A stretch of 9,184 nucleotides of DNA from Methanoregula sp. GTDB taxonomy: Archaea; Halobacteriota; Methanomicrobia; Methanomicrobiales; Methanospirillaceae. The stretch lies in the NCBI GenBank assembly GCA_028705545.1, contig JAQWDG010000046.1, positions 1 through 9,184 of the forward strand. The letters run 5' to 3'. Positions 6,367 to 9,184 of this stretch are shown here, piece by piece; position 1 is the stretch's first letter, and every line of letters starts with the position of its first letter. The notes under the pieces were generated by a model. That model was given only the letters and a program-made list of their open reading frames with translations. It was not told the origin of the DNA and did no database searches. The translations under genes and the position numbers were made by a program.

Positions 6367-6375
6367 ATAAAATAC
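6367..6375 (+). promoter_or_regulatory. TATA box for the acetyltransferase gene
   Basis: ATAAAATAC sits about 60 bases before the ATG at 6434, so a transcript would begin near 6397 with a leader of about 35 bases. A short inverted repeat CCGGG (6375-6379) / CCCGG (6394-6398) overlaps the expected start and could be an operator or a 5' leader stem. Confidence 0.5.
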
Positions 6376-6433
6376 CGGGTGCAGACAAAAAAGCCCGGAT
6401 CCTTTCGCGGCGTTCCCCTCGGAGCATCATACC

Positions 6434-6979
6434 ATGGTCTTTTCCTTAAACACCCGGCGGCTGGTCCTCGAAGACATGAACGACCGGGACCTTGCCGCCA
6501 TGAACGGTATTGCCCGTGACCCCCGGGTCATGAAGTACGTGCTTATCTGGCTCGAAAACGATGAACAGATCGCCGGGTTCGTGCAGCACGCCATCGAAGA
6601 GGCCGGACAGCCGGACCGGCACGACTACGTGCTCGCGATCAGGGAACCGGCGACCGGCGGCTTTGCCGGCTTTGTGCTCTTCGAGATCGATCCCGACGAA
6701 CAGACCACCGCCGAAGCGGGCTGTATCCTCCGGCCGGAGTACTGGAAGGCCGGGTACGCCACCGAGATCCTCCGGGCCCTGCTCGCGTTCGGCTTTGGGA
6801 CGCTTTCCCTCCACCGGGTCTATGCGAAATGCGATCAGGAAAACCATGCCTCGGCCCACGTGCTGGAGAAGTGCGGCCTTGCGTACGAGGGCACGCTCCG
6901 CGAGCACGTCTGGCTCCGGGACCACTGGCGCTCGACCCGGTACTACGGGATGCTTGCGGACGAATACCGGGCCCGGTAA
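6434..6979 (+). CDS. GNAT family N-acetyltransferase, RimJ/RimL-like
   Basis: 181 residues, standard for this family. These enzymes move an acetyl group from acetyl-CoA to an amine, often a protein N-terminus or a small molecule; the substrate here is unknown. The N-terminus (LNTRRLVLEDMNDRDLAAM, 5-23) is typical of RimJ/RimL-type GNATs. The acetyl-CoA loop is RPEYWKAGYATEI (100-112), and the C-terminal N..S..VLEKCGLAYEGTLRE pattern (137-157) is followed by YYGMLADE (170-177). A good ribosome binding site GGAG (6421-6424) lies 9 bases before the ATG. The gene has its own TATA-like box and is separated from spt5 by 169 bases. It is bracketed by two direct repeats of the spt5 3' end, suggesting it was inserted here, although its GC-rich codon use looks like its neighbours'. 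Confidence 0.9.
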   Translation: MVFSLNTRRLVLEDMNDRDLAAMNGIARDPRVMKYVLIWLENDEQIAGFVQHAIEEAGQPDRHDYVLAIREPATGGFAGFVLFEIDPDEQTTAEAGCILRPEYWKAGYATEILRALLAFGFGTLSLHRVYAKCDQENHASAHVLEKCGLAYEGTLREHVWLRDHWRSTRYYGMLADEYRAR

Positions 6980-6992
6980 AAAAAAATTGATG

Positions 6993-7106
6993 GACTCTGC
7001 AAAGGAAGAGATCACGGTCGGACTGTACGAGAGCGTTGTCCCGATCCCGATCACGGTCCGGGGCGACAATATCCGCGTGGCCGGCAAGAACGTCGACCGG
7101 CAATCC
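6993..7106 (+). pseudogene. Truncated, diverged copy of the spt5 3' end
   Basis: A gap-free 114-bp duplicate of 6154-6267 encoding the end of the KOW domain and the tail of Spt5. Of the 8 changes two are silent; the others give E to G, V to I, V to A, D to G and Q to R, and TAA becomes CAA, removing the stop. Without that stop the frame reads on to 7202. A local ATG at 6990 would give a 70-residue product, but it has no ribosome binding site and follows a run of nine A directly after the acetyltransferase stop. The loss of the stop and the excess of amino-acid changes point to a non-functional relic. It lacks the NGN domain and most of KOW, so it cannot replace Spt5. Confidence 0.85.
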
Positions 7107-7109
7107 TGC

Positions 7110-7117
7110 TTTTTTTT
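7110..7117 (+). terminator. U-tract after the spt5-tail copy, likely acetyltransferase terminator
   Basis: Eight consecutive T lie 130 bases past the acetyltransferase stop and 3 bases beyond the aligned spt5-tail repeat, at the place corresponding to the spt5 terminator. The terminator was probably duplicated with the tail. A second run of seven T follows at 7175-7181. Confidence 0.45.
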
Positions 7118-7182
7118 ATTATCTCCGCAGGGTACATGCAGTCCTGAGAAGTACCACCTCCACCGCCAACAGCGTTTTTTTC

Positions 7183-7211
7183 GGGGGTTCATTCCTCTCT
7201 GAAGGGCCCCC
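7183..7211. other. GC-rich hairpin between the convergent genes
   Basis: GGGGG (7183-7187) pairs with CCCCC (7207-7211), and TTCA (7188-7191) with TGAA (7200-7203), around an 8-base loop; GGG (7204-7206) is bulged. It lies just past the 3' end of the minus-strand kinase gene and could protect or terminate that transcript, but no U-tract follows on the minus strand. Apart from this, the T-runs and the relic, nothing else is evident in 7107-7252. Confidence 0.35.
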
Positions 7212-7252
7212 TGTTTACTATGTTTGATCCATTTTCCCTGGAACTCACGGGT

Positions 7253-9184
7253 TCATGCCCGGCGCCAGACACCGTGGGGAATGGCGATCTCGAATTGAAC
7301 CCCAGTCCCGTACGTGCCGGTCTCCGCAATGGTTATCCCGGTGATCGAGAGGATCTCCTGCGACAAAAACAGTCCAAGGCCGGTGTGCTTCCCGAACCCT
7401 CTCTTAAACAGGTTCTTTTTATCCTCCGGGCTGATGCCCGTACCGTTGTCCCGGTAGATCAGGACAAGGCCCCCGTCACCGGCCTCCTGTACCCGGAGCT
7501 CCATCCGGGTCACATGGCCCCCGTGGCGCAGCGAGTTCTCGATAAGATTGTAAAAGACCTTCCCGATGAGTGGATCGGCATATACGGAGATCCCTGCTAC
7601 CTGTATTTCCACAGCAATGCCCCCGAGCGGAAGCTGTGCGGCCGCGGACGAGAAGACCTCTGCCACATCCTGCCAGCAGGGGGCCTGCACCCCGAGATCC
7701 TCATAGTACCGGGTAAACTCTATCTGCCTCTGAATTGCCTCTGCCGCACGATCGCCGTTTTTCAGGAATTCACGGATAGCCGGATCTTTCTCATCTTCCG
7801 CCATAAGCGCAAGATATGTCCGCAGGCCCATGAGCTGGTTGAGAATATCGTGGCGGGTGATGCTCGAAAGCATGTTGAGTTTCTTTAATGCCTGCTGGAG
7901 GGCATACTCGGTTTTTTTGCGATCCGTAATGTCCCGGATGATCCCAACAACAAATTTCTCGCCGACAGCATTGGTGTACAGGGTCTTTTTTGTGACGATT
8001 GTATGGAACGTTCCCGAAGCATCGGTTATCGTTTCCTCATTTTCATTGATCTGACCGGTCCTGAAGACCTCGTCATCGTTTTTCCGGAAGACCTCCGCCT
8101 CTTCGTTTGAAAAGAAATCATAATCGGTTTTTCCCAGCATCTCCTCACGCGAACAGCCGGTAAAACGGCAGAAACTGTTGTTGAGCCGGACAAAGCGGTA
8201 CGAGCGGTCCTTGATAAAGAGGGGATCGGCGAGGGTATTCATCACCGTGTCCAGGTACGTGTTTGATTCTCTTAACTCGCGCTCGATCTGTTTCTGGAGG
8301 GTAACGTCCCGGAAGGATTCGATGGCACCCGTGATCTTGTTGTCACTGTCGGCAAGCCGGGTGGCACTGACCCAGAGGAAAAACCGGGTACCATCGGTTC
8401 GGGTGACTTCGCGCTCGGTACGGATCGTGTCGCCATCGAAACGGATTCGGTCGTACCGATGGCGTATCTCCTCGCGATCCATGTGCAGGACGTCCTCGAT
8501 CAGGAGAGGGCCGGTCTCCCCTTCGATCCAGCTTTTGTAGGTTTCTTTTCCTTTCCCCATGACATCGGCAGCCCGGATCCCGCTCAACACCTCCATGGCA
8601 TGGTTCCAGGCAACCACCGTGCCTTTCCTGTCCACCACCAGTGTCGGGTCGGGCAGGAAACTGATGATCTCGGCCATGCGCCTGCCCGTTTCCCGGTACG
8701 CCTCTTCCACCCGCTGGTGTTCTGTCATGTCCCTCCCGACGATCTGGAATCCTGAAAATTCACCTTTAGAAATGACCGGTATTGCCAGGTATTCGATGAA
8801 GATATAGCCGCCATCTGCTTTTCTGGTTCTTGCAGTGATTCTTGCGGGTTCAAGGGTTTTTGCAATATTCCGAAACATGGTATACAGGTTGTCGAGATCG
8901 TCGGGATGGATAAGGTCGTCCGGCCGCTTGCCGGGGATGACGGCGCGATCAAGACCGAGAAGTATGCCAAACGCCGGCGATACGTAGATTGCCCGCCCCT
9001 CCCGATCGGTAAGGAGAATAATATCGGAACTCCGTTCAGCGACGCCCATAAAAAGCCGGGCGTTTTCCCGGAGCTGCATGGTCAGGAAGGAAACAACCGC
9101 TCCGATCAGGATAAACATCGCGGCCCTCCCCAGGGCAAATGCGAGATCCAGGGACGGGAATGGCACAAACTGGAGTACCATCCC
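7253..9184 (-). CDS. Membrane-linked sensor histidine kinase with three PAS domains (5' end cut off by window)
   Basis: The frame is open to the right edge, and the ATG at 9181 is probably internal. Numbering from it, 642 residues are seen. A hydrophobic helix (about 15-37) starts the visible part and is probably the last of several membrane segments. PAS domains follow at about 46-158 (SSDIILLTDREGRAIYVSPA), 166-296 (FLPDPTLVVDRKGTVVAWN) and 306-422 (LADPLFIKDRSYRFVRLNNSF), each ending in a D(M/V/I)T-type linker. The H-box is SSITRHDILNQL with phospho-acceptor H444. The ATPase has an N-box FYNLIENSLRHGG (543-555), G1 DNGTGI (578-583) and G2 GLGLFL (601-606). It should autophosphorylate and pass phosphate to a response regulator. 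The TRHDILNQL H-box is common in methanogens. The REC-PAS protein at 1-1457 is a possible but unproven partner; no regulator is adjacent in the visible part. Confidence 0.9.
   Translation of the reverse strand, partial: GMVLQFVPFPSLDLAFALGRAAMFILIGAVVSFLTMQLRENARLFMGVAERSSDIILLTDREGRAIYVSPAFGILLGLDRAVIPGKRPDDLIHPDDLDNLYTMFRNIAKTLEPARITARTRKADGGYIFIEYLAIPVISKGEFSGFQIVGRDMTEHQRVEEAYRETGRRMAEIISFLPDPTLVVDRKGTVVAWNHAMEVLSGIRAADVMGKGKETYKSWIEGETGPLLIEDVLHMDREEIRHRYDRIRFDGDTIRTEREVTRTDGTRFFLWVSATRLADSDNKITGAIESFRDVTLQKQIERELRESNTYLDTVMNTLADPLFIKDRSYRFVRLNNSFCRFTGCSREEMLGKTDYDFFSNEEAEVFRKNDDEVFRTGQINENEETITDASGTFHTIVTKKTLYTNAVGEKFVVGIIRDITDRKKTEYALQQALKKLNMLSSITRHDILNQLMGLRTYLALMAEDEKDPAIREFLKNGDRAAEAIQRQIEFTRYYEDLGVQAPCWQDVAEVFSSAAAQLPLGGIAVEIQVAGISVYADPLIGKVFYNLIENSLRHGGHVTRMELRVQEAGDGGLVLIYRDNGTGISPEDKKNLFKRGFGKHTGLGLFLSQEILSITGITIAETGTYGTGVQFEIAIPHGVWRRA

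Noticed and set aside
6154..7106. The two spt5-tail repeats as a CRISPR or transposon terminal repeat
   Set aside because: There are only two copies, in direct orientation and derived from coding sequence; no transposase, inverted ends or spacer array.
6446..7192. 248-codon minus-strand frame across the acetyltransferase and spt5 relic
   Set aside because: Antisense of the GNAT gene and the repeat; a similar antisense peptide appears opposite the real spt5 tail, as expected from the duplication.
6990..7202. 70-codon frame in the spt5-tail copy as a real small protein
   Set aside because: No ribosome binding site; it reads through a lost stop into low-complexity sequence, so it fits a relic better.
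7220..7888. 222-codon plus-strand frame opposite the kinase
   Set aside because: Antisense shadow of the histidine kinase ATPase region with no domain of its own.

Overview
The window looks like chromosomal DNA of a GC-rich methanogenic archaeon, most likely in the order Methanomicrobiales (Methanoregula-like). The reasons are an archaeal SecE (Sec61-gamma type), an Spt5 with NGN and KOW domains, the archaeal/plant-type D-aminoacyl-tRNA deacylase DtdA, an archaeal FtsZ, TATA-like promoters with U-tract terminators, and a PAS histidine kinase whose H-box (TRHDILNQL) is the type common in methanogens. The lineage is an inference from gene content and style, not from a search.

Layout. (1) 1-1457, minus strand: a response regulator with REC, PAS and PAS domains and an unrecognised C-terminal domain, cut by the left edge. 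Its TATA-like promoters lie just downstream of a good hairpin/U-tract terminator for the next unit. (2) 1614-3015, minus strand: a two-gene unit of a 61-residue cysteine-containing protein followed by moeA (molybdenum/tungsten cofactor synthesis). (3) 3016-3113: a short divergent intergenic region carrying an inverted repeat. (4) 3114-6264, plus strand: a tight housekeeping operon dtdA-ftsZ-secE-spt5. It combines tRNA proofreading, cell division, protein export and transcription elongation; dtdA and ftsZ overlap by ATGA, and the other gaps are 6 and 11 bases. (5) 6265-7252: a GNAT acetyltransferase gene with its own promoter, followed by a diverged 114-bp copy of the 3' end of spt5, so the acetyltransferase is bracketed by direct repeats. 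(6) 7253-9184, minus strand: a membrane-linked triple-PAS histidine kinase, cut by the right edge.

The most informative irregularity is in region 5. The spt5 tail, including the stop position and adjacent bases, is repeated 839 bp downstream with 8 differences. All 8 are transitions, and one destroys the stop codon. This suggests insertion of the acetyltransferase segment by recombination at the spt5 3' end. Secondary points are an RNase Z-like sequence at the C-terminus of DtdA, a small CxxxC protein paired with moeA, and an AT-rich, promoter-like island inside dtdA. I see no CRISPR array, rRNA or tRNA gene, transposase or integrase, and no convincing evidence for a wholly new system.
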